The notes below the pieces were generated by a model. The model saw nothing but the letters and a program-made list of their open reading frames with translations, ran no database searches and had not been told where the DNA came from. A stretch of 42,457 bases of DNA from Candidatus Olsenella pullicola. GTDB taxonomy: Bacteria > Actinomycetota > Coriobacteriia > Coriobacteriales > Atopobiaceae. This document shows, one piece after another, positions 8,406 through 16,916 of the stretch. The stretch lies in contig DXAB01000106.1 in the NCBI GenBank assembly GCA_019117265.1, positions 1 through 42,457 on the forward strand, given 5' to 3'. Every line of letters begins with the position of its first letter. Position 1 is the stretch's first letter. The position numbers and the translations under genes are program-made.

Positions 8406-10646
8406 ATGTCCGACGAGCTTGACGATCAGGCCACGCACGGCCGCCTGGGGCGGCTCTTTGCGGCCCTCGTGGGCAACGAGGACGACCTCGCGGCCGCCGG
8501 GGGCGGAAGCGGCGTCGCTGACGACGACGCCCCCCGGGGCGCGGACAACACCTCCGTCCTGGACGTGGAGGCGCTCTCCCGCGTCCTCATGAAGTCGACA
8601 GATCCGATGGGCGTGCTCCGCGGCGTGGTCGCGGACATTCGCCGCCGCGCCAACGGAGCCGGCACGCCCGCGCCCGCGCTTCCGCCCAGCCCCTTCGAGC
8701 TCTATCTTGCCACGCGCCTCACGGAGGCGGGCATCGCCGAGAGGGACGGTGCGCTCCCCGCCCTCTCCGTCGTGCGACCGCGCACCTCCGACCTCTTCTA
8801 CCTGCGCGTCATTGACGATTCGATGCCCTGGCCGGCAAAGGTGAGGCTGCTTCGCACCGAGGCCGCGCTCAACTTCGCGCTTCTCGTCGCGCGGGCGCTC
8901 CCCAACCCCAACGAGGCCTCGCTCGAGGAGCTCGTCCGCTGCGAGCAACGCATCTGCCGCTCCATCGTCTCCCAGGCGCCAAGCGAGGCGCGTCGCCACG
9001 ATGGCTCCGCGCTCGGCGAGTGGGCGGTGCGCAGCGCCATCTCCATGGGAATCGAGCGCCTGCAGCTCCCCTATCGCCTCACGGCGCGCTTCCGCACCAA
9101 CGTCGCATGCGGCCGTGCCGCCATAGAGATCGACCTCGTGCCGCCGGAGGCATGGGCCGCCACGGCCTACGTGGACGGCCTCGGCGTCGTGAGCGCCACG
9201 GCGGAGATGCGCCGGCGCGCGGCCTCGGACTACAACCTCAGGCTGGGGGTTCTTCTTGCCGCCTATGCGCTGCTCGTGGCCCCGCAGCTCTCCGAGGTCT
9301 GGGTTGCCGGCGTGGTGGACACCGCGCGCGGCCACGCCTGCTACTACTCGGCGCGCATCACGCGCTCCCTGCTGGAGGGCCTCGACCTCGAGGGGGCCGT
9401 CGACCCCTACGCCATCATGCGCGTGGCGGGAGCCGCGCTGGACGCGGAGAACCGCGAGCTCATGCCCGTGCGCCAGGGCTTCTCCCTCGATGACGAGCCT
9501 TTCTGCCCCAAGCTGCGCTACGAGCCCGTGGAGACGTCCGAGCGCGTGCTGCTTCCCGCCGCCGCGGCGGGGCTTGGCTGCGCGCGCGTGCGCGACCTTG
9601 GCTCGGACGAGGCCCGCGCGCGACGCCTTGCGTCGACGGAGCTCGTGCGCGAGCTGGGAGACTCCACCGAGAAGAACGTCCGCGCGCTGCTCTCCCTCGC
9701 GGACGCCACCCCCCACGACGACGTCCGCGAGGCCGCGCTGCGCTGCGTGCGCGAGCTCGTCTCCGGGGAGCTCGACGACGACCCGCTCGCCATTGCCGAG
9801 TCGCTCGTGGACGGAGACGAGCTTACCCGCAAGACGCTCGCCGCACGGGAGCTCCTCTACGGCCGCAACATGGAGGGGGCCGAGAAGTGCGCGCTCGAGG
9901 CGCTCGGCCCCGTCGAGAGGGCCGGCGCCTACCGCGACGGGGACGGCCTCGTCTGGCGAGCGTTTGGCTCCCACACCGACCGCGCCCTCTACAACCTGCT
10001 CCTTGCCCCCGCCCACGAGCGCTGCGAGCTTGTGAGCGAGAGCTACCTCGAGGCGCACCTGATCGCCTCTGCGGCAGCGCTCGCGCAGGGGCGCACGAAG
10101 GACGCCCTCCCCCACGCGCGGCGCGCCTGCGAGCTTGCCCCGCTCTCCTCCCAGGCGAGCCTGCACCTCGCCCAATGCCTCGAGGCCGCGGGACAGGACG
10201 AGGGGGCCTTCGACGAGCTCTGCCGGCTCCTCTCGCTGGCGCACGACCCGGAGTCCATCGGCCTTGGCTATCTCAGGATGTCCCAGCTGCAGTGGCGAGA
10301 CGGCCACGTGCTCGCGGCCCAGGCCTGCTACCAGCGCGCATGCCGGACCCTGCCGGGCGCCGCAATCGTTGCCGGGCTTGCCGTGGTGGCGCTCATCAGC
10401 CAGGTGGGCAGCGCCACCGACGGCACGCTCCCGCAGGACGCCGAGGAGGACGCGCTGAGGGGAGCGGGCATTCCCCTTGCTCCCACCGCGGAGGTCGGCG
10501 AGGCGCTTCTGGGCGCGGCGCGCTCTGCCGTGGACGCCGGCGTCTTCTGGGCGGCGCGCGACCTCGTGAGGTCGCTCTGCTCGCTCTTCAGGGATGACGT
10601 GACCTTTGGGGTGCTCCGCTCGATCGAGGACGAGCCGGACCGATGA
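8406..10646 (+). CDS. Unrecognised 746-residue protein with C-terminal TPR-like repeats
   Basis: I do not recognise this protein. It has no signal peptide or clear membrane helix. The first 90 residues are acidic and low in complexity; residues about 95-400 form a mixed domain with phrases such as SPFELYLATRL, VIDDSMPWPAKVRLLRTEAALN and TARFRTNVACGRAAIEIDLVPP. After a helical linker, residues about 540-650 look like tetratricopeptide repeats (LPHARRACELAPLSSQASLHLAQCLEAAGQ, then YLRMSQLQWRDGHVLAAQACYQRAC). The 3' end overlaps the next HAD gene by 4 bases (ATGA), so the two are co-translated. GGAGGGAGG precedes the ATG. Possibly lineage-specific; a scaffold role is inferred only from the repeats. 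Confidence 0.8.
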   Translation: MSDELDDQATHGRLGRLFAALVGNEDDLAAAGGGSGVADDDAPRGADNTSVLDVEALSRVLMKSTDPMGVLRGVVADIRRRANGAGTPAPALPPSPFELYLATRLTEAGIAERDGALPALSVVRPRTSDLFYLRVIDDSMPWPAKVRLLRTEAALNFALLVARALPNPNEASLEELVRCEQRICRSIVSQAPSEARRHDGSALGEWAVRSAISMGIERLQLPYRLTARFRTNVACGRAAIEIDLVPPEAWAATAYVDGLGVVSATAEMRRRAASDYNLRLGVLLAAYALLVAPQLSEVWVAGVVDTARGHACYYSARITRSLLEGLDLEGAVDPYAIMRVAGAALDAENRELMPVRQGFSLDDEPFCPKLRYEPVETSERVLLPAAAAGLGCARVRDLGSDEARARRLASTELVRELGDSTEKNVRALLSLADATPHDDVREAALRCVRELVSGELDDDPLAIAESLVDGDELTRKTLAARELLYGRNMEGAEKCALEALGPVERAGAYRDGDGLVWRAFGSHTDRALYNLLLAPAHERCELVSESYLEAHLIASAAALAQGRTKDALPHARRACELAPLSSQASLHLAQCLEAAGQDEGAFDELCRLLSLAHDPESIGLGYLRMSQLQWRDGHVLAAQACYQRACRTLPGAAIVAGLAVVALISQVGSATDGTLPQDAEEDALRGAGIPLAPTAEVGEALLGAARSAVDAGVFWAARDLVRSLCSLFRDDVTFGVLRSIEDEPDR

Positions 10647-11314
10647 GCGGGCGCGCGGTGACGCTCTGGCCGCCGAGCTTTGGCGCGGCAATCTTTGACT
10701 TTGACGGGACGCTCGCCGAGACGTGGCACCTGTGGCGGCGCGTGGACGAGATCTTCTTTGCCACCCGCGGGCTTGAGTTCGACGAGAGTGCGTCCACGAT
10801 CCTGGCGACGCTCGGCTTTGCGGATGGGGCGCGCTGGTGCGTGGAGACCTATCGCCTGCGCGACGAGGTGCAGGACATCGTCGACGAGTGGAACCGCCTG
10901 GGGGCGGCACTCTACGAGACCTCGGTTGAGCTGCGCCCCGGCGCAGAGGGCTACCTCCGGGCGCTGCGGGACGAGGGCGTGAGGCTCGCGCTCGCGACGA
11001 CCAACAACCCACAGGTGCTGGGAGCCATGCGGCACGTTGACGTCTACGGGCTCTTTGACGAGGTGGTCTGCGGGGTGGACGTTGCTCGTGGGAAGGACCA
11101 CCCGGACATCTACCTCGAGGCCGCCCGGCGCCTGGGGGCAGATCCCGCAGAGTGCGCGGTCTTTGAGGACATTCTCCCCGGTGTGCTCTCCGCGCGCGGG
11201 GCGGGCATGACCACGGTGGCGGTGCGCTGCGAGGACCCCCGCCAACCCGCGCGGGAGCTGCGCCGCGAAGCGGACCTCTGGATTGACGGCTGGGAGCACG
11301 TGCTCGGCTCGTAG
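10643..11314 (+). CDS. HAD-family hydrolase, beta-phosphoglucomutase/Gph-like
   Basis: 223 residues. Motif I is FDFDGTLAET, followed by a helical cap starting WHLWRRVDEIFF. Motif II is in LATTNN, the conserved Lys appears in VARGKDHPDIYLEAARRLG, and the acidic motif is VFEDILPGVLSA, the usual pattern of HAD enzymes that act on sugar phosphates or similar substrates. The ATG overlaps the TGA of the upstream unknown gene (ATGA), so the phosphatase is produced together with that TPR-like protein. Substrate unknown; it is not closely similar to the HAD protein at 6161 outside the motifs. Confidence 0.85.
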   Translation: MSGRAVTLWPPSFGAAIFDFDGTLAETWHLWRRVDEIFFATRGLEFDESASTILATLGFADGARWCVETYRLRDEVQDIVDEWNRLGAALYETSVELRPGAEGYLRALRDEGVRLALATTNNPQVLGAMRHVDVYGLFDEVVCGVDVARGKDHPDIYLEAARRLGADPAECAVFEDILPGVLSARGAGMTTVAVRCEDPRQPARELRREADLWIDGWEHVLGS

Positions 11315-11337
11315 CCGCCCCGCCCCAGGGTCACACC

Positions 11338-11363
11338 CAGCGTACGGGCAGCGTACGGACGCT
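11338..11363. terminator. Tandem repeat and small palindrome between converging genes
   Basis: CAGCGTACGG occurs twice, 11 bases apart, and the second copy forms AGCGT-acgg-ACGCT. It sits in the 71-base gap between two converging genes, so a weak two-way terminator is possible. No T run on either strand. Confidence 0.3.
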
Positions 11364-11385
11364 CGGACGGGTGCGACGCGCGCCC

Positions 11386-12708
11386 CTACCCCGAGCTCCG
11401 GACAAGGTGCGCGTGAAAGTGCGTGTCGGCACCGGGCCAGGACGTGCATCCCGCCCGCACGAGCTCAAAGCCCGCGCCCACCGGGCTGGAAAGAAAAGCC
11501 TCCACCACGCGCTCGTTCTCCTCGGCGAGGATGGAGCAGGTGGCGTACACGAGGCGGCCCCCCGGGGCAACGCGCCGCGCGCCGGCGGCCAAAAGCTCGC
11601 CCTGGAGCGCGGAGAGCCTCTCCGGCGCGCTCTCCTCAAGACCCCAGGCAATCTCGGGATGACGCGCGAGCGTACCCGTCCCCGTACACGGGGCATCAAT
11701 GAAGACCAGGTCAAAGGTACCGAGCGAGGAATCAAGCCCCCGACCGTCGCGGCACAGGCACTGCACGTGGTCGGACACTCCGGCCGCCTCCATGCGAGCC
11801 GCGGCACGCGCGGAGCGACGCGCGTCGGACTCCACGGCCACGATCTGGCACGGACCGCCGGCCGCAACGGCCGCACCCTCGAGCAGCACCGTCTTGGTCC
11901 CACGCCCCTGCCCCACCTCGAGCACGCGCTCGCCTGGCCTGGGCGCGCACGAGAGCGCCACCTCCTGGGCCGCAAGGTCGCACGGCAGCACGTCCACGCG
12001 CTCAACCAGGCCGGACGGCGCGAGCCGCGCAGGGGCTCCCAGCAGGAAGGACCCGGGCAACGGCCCCTCGGCCGGCTCGCACCCCGCCTCCTCGAGCATG
12101 CGAGAAGGGGAGCGTCCCCCTTTCGCACGAGCGCGGTTGGCGGCAACCCAGGAGCCCACGGGCTCGAGCGCGGCGCGAGCCCATGCGGCGGCACGCCCGG
12201 GGCCGAGCGACGCGAGGGCGCGCTCGCACAGCCACTCCGGCAGCGCGCCCACGCGCGCCAGGTCAGAGGTCTCAAACATCCCCGAAGCCACGCGATCTTG
12301 AGACGCGGCGAGCGCATCCGCGTCCTTCTCGGCAATGCGGCGGAGCACGGCGTTGGCGAGTCCCGCGGCGCGCGGGGAGACCGAGCGCACGAGCTCGACG
12401 CCCTGGCTCACCGCCACGTCCGGGCGGGCACCCAGATACAGCAGGTCAAACGCCGCAAGGCGAAGGGCGTCGCGCACGCGCGGCTCCAGCTTGGCGCCGC
12501 GTCTCAGATGGGAGCCGATCACGCGGTCGAGCTCGCCCTCGGCGGCGGTCACGCCCATGACGAGGCGCACCGAGAAGCCTCGGTCGCGCTCCGAGAGCGC
12601 CCCGAGCTCGCCTGCCCCGCGCAGGAGGTCGCGCGCACGCGCCCCGCGGCGCCTCCTCTCGCCGAGAAGCGCCAGCGCACAGCTCCGCGCCGCCGTCGCG
12701 CGCACCAC
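11386..12708 (-). CDS. rsmB: 16S rRNA m5C967 methyltransferase RsmB
   Basis: About 440 residues: an N-terminal NusB-like RNA-binding domain (roughly 1-140, with SERDRGFSVRLVMGV) and a C-terminal Nop2/Sun SAM methyltransferase domain. The active-site loop DAPCTGTG and the catalytic Cys in YATCSILAEENE are present. RsmB methylates C967 of 16S rRNA. The ORF track runs upstream to 13323, but that part is a shadow of fmt. The start is GTG at 12708 (or 12705), overlapping the fmt stop as TAGTG, so translation is coupled. Last gene of priA-def-fmt-rsmB, a common bacterial order. Confidence 0.9.
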   Translation of the reverse strand: MVRATAARSCALALLGERRRRGARARDLLRGAGELGALSERDRGFSVRLVMGVTAAEGELDRVIGSHLRRGAKLEPRVRDALRLAAFDLLYLGARPDVAVSQGVELVRSVSPRAAGLANAVLRRIAEKDADALAASQDRVASGMFETSDLARVGALPEWLCERALASLGPGRAAAWARAALEPVGSWVAANRARAKGGRSPSRMLEEAGCEPAEGPLPGSFLLGAPARLAPSGLVERVDVLPCDLAAQEVALSCAPRPGERVLEVGQGRGTKTVLLEGAAVAAGGPCQIVAVESDARRSARAAARMEAAGVSDHVQCLCRDGRGLDSSLGTFDLVFIDAPCTGTGTLARHPEIAWGLEESAPERLSALQGELLAAGARRVAPGGRLVYATCSILAEENERVVEAFLSSPVGAGFELVRAGCTSWPGADTHFHAHLVRSSG

Positions 12709-13637
12709 TAGGCACGCCCCCACGACAGGGCGTCGCCACGCAGGCCGGCGGCCCACGAGGAGGCGTCCATCTCGCGCTTGCCCTCGGGCTTTAGCCTCAG
12801 CACCTCGAGCGAGCCATCGGTGCAGCCCAGCCACACGCGCCCGTGCGCCACGCAGACGCCGCCGGGCGCCACGTCCCTCTCGCCAGCGCGTGCGGCGCAC
12901 ACGCGCACGCCGCGACCGGCAACCACGCACCGGGCCGGGGCGGTGTCGCCGGACGCCCGTACGCGAAGGGCATTGGCTCGCGCGCCGTCCGTCGGGTCCA
13001 GCAGCAGCTCGCCCTTCTCGATCTTTGCCGCGTGCGTGACGAGGGCCTCGTCCTGCTCGACCCAGCGCGCCGAGCCGTCCGCCACGCTCGGCAGCGTCTC
13101 CGCGAGCAGCGCGGCGCCCATTCGGGCAAGCTCGGCCGTGAGCTCGGCCGTGTCCTTCTCGCCCACCGCAGTCGACGCCTGCGCGCAGTACGCCCCCGTG
13201 TCCACGCCGTGGCCTATCCGCATGATGGAGACGCCCGTCTGGGCGTCCCCGGCAAGGATGGCGCGCTGAATGGGGGCGGCGCCGCGCCAGCGCGGCAGCA
13301 GCGAGGCGTGCACGTTCACGCACCCGCCCGGCGCCATCGCGAGCACCGCGTCGGGCAGGATGCAGCCGAAGGCGGCAACGCAGAAGACGTCCGCCCCGGC
13401 GGCTCGGAGCGCCTCCTCGACCTCTGGCGTCACGCGCGAGGCCTCCATCACGGGAATGCCCAGCTCGAGGGCGCGGGCCTTCACCGGTGAGGGCACGAGG
13501 GTGCGGCCGCGGCCGCGCACGGCGTCGGGTCGCGTAAGAACGAGCGCAACGTCACAGCGCTCGGCGAGCGCCTCGAGCGAGGGGACGGCAAACTCCGGCG
13601 TCCCCATGAAGACGACGCGCAGCTTGGAATTGGGCAT
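12708..13637 (-). CDS. fmt: Methionyl-tRNA formyltransferase
   Basis: 309 residues, normal length. It formylates initiator Met-tRNA using 10-formyl-tetrahydrofolate. The N-terminal formyltransferase fold shows VVFMGTPEFAVPSL, the catalytic Asn/His segment NVHASLLPRWRGAAP and the Asp in GHGVDTGAY; a C-terminal tRNA-binding barrel follows. GGGAGG stands before ATG 13637, ten bases after the def stop. Adjacent to def, which later removes the formyl group, as in many bacteria. Confidence 0.96.
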   Translation of the reverse strand: MPNSKLRVVFMGTPEFAVPSLEALAERCDVALVLTRPDAVRGRGRTLVPSPVKARALELGIPVMEASRVTPEVEEALRAAGADVFCVAAFGCILPDAVLAMAPGGCVNVHASLLPRWRGAAPIQRAILAGDAQTGVSIMRIGHGVDTGAYCAQASTAVGEKDTAELTAELARMGAALLAETLPSVADGSARWVEQDEALVTHAAKIEKGELLLDPTDGARANALRVRASGDTAPARCVVAGRGVRVCAARAGERDVAPGGVCVAHGRVWLGCTDGSLEVLRLKPEGKREMDASSWAAGLRGDALSWGRA

Positions 13638-13647
13638 CGCGGCCTCC

Positions 13648-14199
13648 CTACTCGACGACCTCGGTCTCGCCCGGAAGCGCGCCCGCGGCGAGCGCGGCCT
13701 CGTACTCGCGCTCCGCCTCGGCGCGGGCCATCGGCGCCAGGTGGTCGAACATCGTGACCCCGTGGACGTGGTCGATCTCGTGCTGCAGGCACACCGCCAT
13801 GAGGTTGTCCGCGGCCTCGTACTGCATGAGGTCGCCGTCGAGGTTTCTCGCCTGCACCACCACGTGGCTCGGGCGCCTGACGCGCACGCTCACGCCCGGG
13901 AAGGAGAGGCACCCCTCCGAGCCCTCCTTCTCGGGGCCGTCCGCCGTGACGACGCGCGGGTTGATAAGCACGTACGGGTTCTTCTTGGAGCCCTTGCCTG
14001 ACCAGTCCACGTCAATCACCACGATCTGGCGCATCTCGCCGATCTGGGGGCCGGCCAGGCCGCAGCCGTCGGCTGCGTACATGATCTTGAGCATGCGCTT
14101 GGCCAGGGCGCGCACCTCGTCGTCAATGGTCTCGATGGGCTCGCACTCCCGCGCAAGGCGCGGGTCCGGCGAGAGCACGATCTCCTTGAGCTCGTTCAT
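13648..14199 (-). CDS. def: Peptide deformylase
   Basis: 183 residues. The three metal/active-site motifs are present: GCGLAGPQIG (motif 1, with G in place of the usual A), EGCLSFPG (motif 2, metal-binding Cys) and QHEIDH (motif 3, HExxH). It removes N-terminal formyl groups from new proteins. AGAAGGAGG lies before ATG 14199. Located between priA (41 bases upstream) and fmt (10 bases downstream) in one operon. Confidence 0.96.
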   Translation of the reverse strand: MNELKEIVLSPDPRLARECEPIETIDDEVRALAKRMLKIMYAADGCGLAGPQIGEMRQIVVIDVDWSGKGSKKNPYVLINPRVVTADGPEKEGSEGCLSFPGVSVRVRRPSHVVVQARNLDGDLMQYEAADNLMAVCLQHEIDHVHGVTMFDHLAPMARAEAEREYEAALAAGALPGETEVVE

Positions 14200-14240
14200 G
14201 GTCCTCCTTCTGGCGGGCTTTCTTCTCCCGCGCGTCGTGC

Positions 14241-16544
14241 CTACATCATGTCGTAGGCGTCTATGTCCACTGCAATGTTACTACCCGCGCGGCGCGCGAG
14301 CCCTGCGACGCACGCGCCGAGAAGTGCGCCCACGTCCGCGTCAACCGGGGCCTTCACCATGAGGTGACGGCGGGTCTGGTCCTTCACGCGGGCCTTCACG
14401 CAGTCCGCCGGGCCCATAACCTCCCAGCCGGGCGCGGTCCCCACGCGATCGCGCACCGAGACGGCGAGCTCGTCGGTCACGGCCCGCACGTCCCTCTCGC
14501 TGCGTCCCCACACGATGACGTTTGCCAGACGGCTGAACGGCGGGTAGCCGGACTCCGCGCGCTCGGCAAGCTCCGCATTGAGAAAGACGGAGCGGTCGTG
14601 AGCGGCCACCGCCCGCATGGCGGGATGCGTGGCCCAGTACGTCTGGACGATGACCTCGCCCGGGCGCTCGCCGCGGCCCGCGCGGCCGGCGACCTGCTCC
14701 AGGAGGTCGTAAGTGCGCTCCGTGGCACGAAAGTCGGGCAGCTTGAGCATGGTGTCCGCGTTGATCACGCCCACGAGCGTGACCTCCGGGAAGTCGAGCC
14801 CCTTGGCGATCATCTGGGTGCCCACGAGCACGGCGCACTCCGCGGCGTCAAAGCGCTCGAGCAGGCGCTGGTGGGCGCCCTTGGCGCGCGTGGTGTCCGC
14901 GTCCATGCGAATGATCTCCACGTCCGGCGGCAGGAGCATGGAGAGCTCGTCCTCCACGCGCTGCGTGCCCACGCCAAAGGCCGCGAGGTAGCGGCTCCCG
15001 CAGTTGGGGCAGGCGGTTGAGGGGTCCGGATAGGCGCGCACCGGCCAGCTGCGCCCGCAGCTGTGGCAGGCGAGCATGTGGCCGCGCTCGTGGTAGGTGA
15101 GCGCCGTGGAGCAGTGCGGGCATTCGGGCACGCAGCCGCACTCGCGGCACATGAGGAAGTTCGCAAAGCCTCGGCGGTTGAGCAGCAGCACGGCCTTCTC
15201 GCGGCGAGCCGCCACCCCGCGCAGCGCCTCGGCCAAGGGCGCCGAGAAGACCCCGCGCCCGCCGCCGCGGAACTGCTCCGCCATGTCTACCACGGTGACG
15301 CGCGGCAGAACGGAGCAGCCCGGGCGCTCCGGCATCTCCACGCGCGTCCAGGTGGCACCGCGGAAGGAGCCGGCGTGGCAGCGCTGGAGGCTCTCGAGCG
15401 AGGGCGTGGCAGATCCCAGGACGAGCGCGGCGCCACGGGCGCGAGCGAGCTCGGCGGCCACCTCTCGGGCGTGGTAGCGGGGCGACTTGTCCTGCTTGTA
15501 GGAGCCCTCGTGCTCTTCGTCGATGATGATGAGGCCCGGGTTCTCGAGCGGCGCAAAGAGCGCCGAGCGGGCGCCGACCACCACGTGGGCGCGCCCGGTG
15601 CGCACAAGATCCCACTGGTCGAAGCGCTCGCCGGTGGAAAGGCGGCTGTGGAGCACGGCCACGTTATCGCCAAAGCGGCTGCGGAAGCGCCCCACGGTCT
15701 GGGCCGTGAGGGAGATCTCCGGGACGAGGACGAGCGCTCCTTTGCCCTGCGCGAGCGCGTGTTCGATGGCGGCAAGGTAGACCTCGGTCTTGCCGGAGCC
15801 GGTGACGCCGTCGACGAGCACCACGTCGCCGCGTCCGGCAACCCGCGCCGCGTCGATGGCGTCAAGGGCGGCGCGCTGACCGGCGGTGAGGTGCTCCGGG
15901 CGCGGAGCAACAGCCGAGGAGAGCGTGGTCTTCTCGCCGCCGCGAAACTGCCGACGGGTCTCCACGACAACGACGCCGCGCCTCTCGAGGGCGCTCACCG
16001 CGGAGGCGGCTCCGGGAATGGTGGCGGAGAGCTCGGAGACGCGCTGCGGGCCCTCGCGCAGGGCCTCGATCACGGCGCGCTGGCGCGATGCGCTGCGAGC
16101 CGGGGCGTAGTCGTTTGCCGCGGGGGCGAGCGCCGCCCAACGCGCGTCGACGGCGCCCGCGCGCTCGTTTTGGAGCTCCCAGGGGGCATCAGGCGCGGAG
16201 CGCGTGACCTTGACCTTCTGGCCGGGGGCCAGGAAGGGGCGGATGGCGTCCGGGAGCGTGCAGGCGTACTCGCGCGCAATCCACGCCGCGAGGCCGGCGG
16301 CAACGTCATCAAAGGCGGGCGGCGCGAGGACCTGCTCGATGGGGTTGATCCTCTCTGGGCTCAGGCCGGCCGGGGGCACCGGGGAGGTTGCCACCACGTA
16401 GCCCACCGCGACGCGGCGCGAGAAGGACACGAGCACGGTGGCACCCGTAGTGACCTCGCGCTCCAGCTCGGGCGGGATGGCGTACTCAAACGCGCCGTCC
16501 AGCGAGCGCGTTGGTATGTCGAGCACGACGCTCGCGTAGCGCAT
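14241..16544 (-). CDS. priA: Primosomal helicase PriA
   Basis: 767 residues. The N-terminal DNA 3'-end-binding domain starts MRYASVVLDIPTRSLDGAF. The helicase core has Walker A GVTGSGKTE (about 246-254), DEEH (about 342-345) and PEISLTAQT. Zinc cysteines cluster at about 466-515 (CRECG, CPHC, CHSCG, CPNCG), and later helicase motifs include QVAGRAGRG. PriA reloads the replisome at collapsed forks. The track extends to 16718, but the extra 58 residues come from an upstream repeat region; GGAGGG four bases before ATG 16544 fixes the start. First gene of the def-fmt-rsmB operon. Confidence 0.95.
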   Translation of the reverse strand: MRYASVVLDIPTRSLDGAFEYAIPPELEREVTTGATVLVSFSRRVAVGYVVATSPVPPAGLSPERINPIEQVLAPPAFDDVAAGLAAWIAREYACTLPDAIRPFLAPGQKVKVTRSAPDAPWELQNERAGAVDARWAALAPAANDYAPARSASRQRAVIEALREGPQRVSELSATIPGAASAVSALERRGVVVVETRRQFRGGEKTTLSSAVAPRPEHLTAGQRAALDAIDAARVAGRGDVVLVDGVTGSGKTEVYLAAIEHALAQGKGALVLVPEISLTAQTVGRFRSRFGDNVAVLHSRLSTGERFDQWDLVRTGRAHVVVGARSALFAPLENPGLIIIDEEHEGSYKQDKSPRYHAREVAAELARARGAALVLGSATPSLESLQRCHAGSFRGATWTRVEMPERPGCSVLPRVTVVDMAEQFRGGGRGVFSAPLAEALRGVAARREKAVLLLNRRGFANFLMCRECGCVPECPHCSTALTYHERGHMLACHSCGRSWPVRAYPDPSTACPNCGSRYLAAFGVGTQRVEDELSMLLPPDVEIIRMDADTTRAKGAHQRLLERFDAAECAVLVGTQMIAKGLDFPEVTLVGVINADTMLKLPDFRATERTYDLLEQVAGRAGRGERPGEVIVQTYWATHPAMRAVAAHDRSVFLNAELAERAESGYPPFSRLANVIVWGRSERDVRAVTDELAVSVRDRVGTAPGWEVMGPADCVKARVKDQTRRHLMVKAPVDADVGALLGACVAGLARRAGSNIAVDIDAYDMM

Positions 16545-16654
16545 GAGGCCCTCCGTTCTTCTCGTCGTCTTCTGACGGACTATTGTACCCGCCAGCGGCT
16601 CGCCCCTCTTGCCGCCCCACGCGATTCTCGCCGCCCCGCGCGCCCGGGGAGGAA

Positions 16655-16674
16655 TTGGGCAAAAGGTTTGATGC
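16655..16674 (+). repeat. TTGGGCAAA module, copy 1
   Basis: TTGGGCAAAAGGTTTGATGC; it matches copy 2, 42 bases downstream, at 18 of 20 positions. Confidence 0.6.
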
Positions 16675-16696
16675 GCTTGCGCGAGGAGGGCGGGTT

Positions 16697-16716
16697 TTGG
16701 GCAAATTGTTTGATGC
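16697..16716 (+). repeat. TTGGGCAAA module, copy 2
   Basis: TTGGGCAAATTGTTTGATGC, a direct repeat of copy 1 in an AT-richer setting preceded by GGGTT. Confidence 0.6.
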
Positions 16717-16803
16717 AAAAGGGAGGCCCCCGATAGAGACGGATATCCCTACCTGCGGCTCCTTGGCAGCCGAGAAGGGCGTGCGAAGGAGCTCAGGGAG
16801 ACA

Positions 16804-16823
16804 AAATAAAAGGTTTTGCCCAA
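16804..16823 (-). repeat. TTGGGCAAA module, inverted copy 3
   Basis: On the minus strand this reads TTGGGCAAAACCTTTTATTT, preceded by CCGGTT. The shared core with copy 2 is GGTTTTGGGCAAA apart from one base, so copies 2 and 3 form an inverted pair about 90 bases apart. Confidence 0.5.
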
Positions 16824-16916
16824 AACCGGCCATGAGGCAACGGATTGGCCGTCCCCGGCAACGCGCGGGCCCTCCCCAGCGCAAAAGTGGCTGCTTTGGG
16901 ACACGCGGCGGGTCAG

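Larger units (their letters stand above)
16545..16916. other. 372-bp intergenic region upstream of priA
   Basis: No gene is supported here. It contains the priA upstream region, three TTGGGCAAA-type modules listed separately, an inverted pair GCTCCTT/AAGGAGC near 16760-16792, and three TTCTCG/CGAGAA words (16559, 16625, 16771). A module-like stretch ending in CACTTTTGCGC (minus strand) lies near 16880-16900. Base composition is locally more AT-rich than the genes. Confidence 0.6.

Noticed and set aside
8259-11012. 917-residue minus-strand ORF
   Set aside because: It lies opposite the 746-residue and HAD genes, has Arg/Ala/Gly-rich composition without motifs, and no ribosome site; it is a GC-driven shadow.
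12709-13323. N-terminal extension of the rsmB ORF
   Set aside because: It overlaps fmt in another frame, is low in complexity, and the NusB-like domain starts only after the GTG at 12708.
16545-16718. 58-residue extension of priA
   Set aside because: It is translated from the repeat modules (repeating HQTFCP-like words); GGAGGG before ATG 16544 marks the real start.
15063-16736. 557-residue plus-strand ORF
   Set aside because: Antisense to priA, without motifs or a ribosome site.
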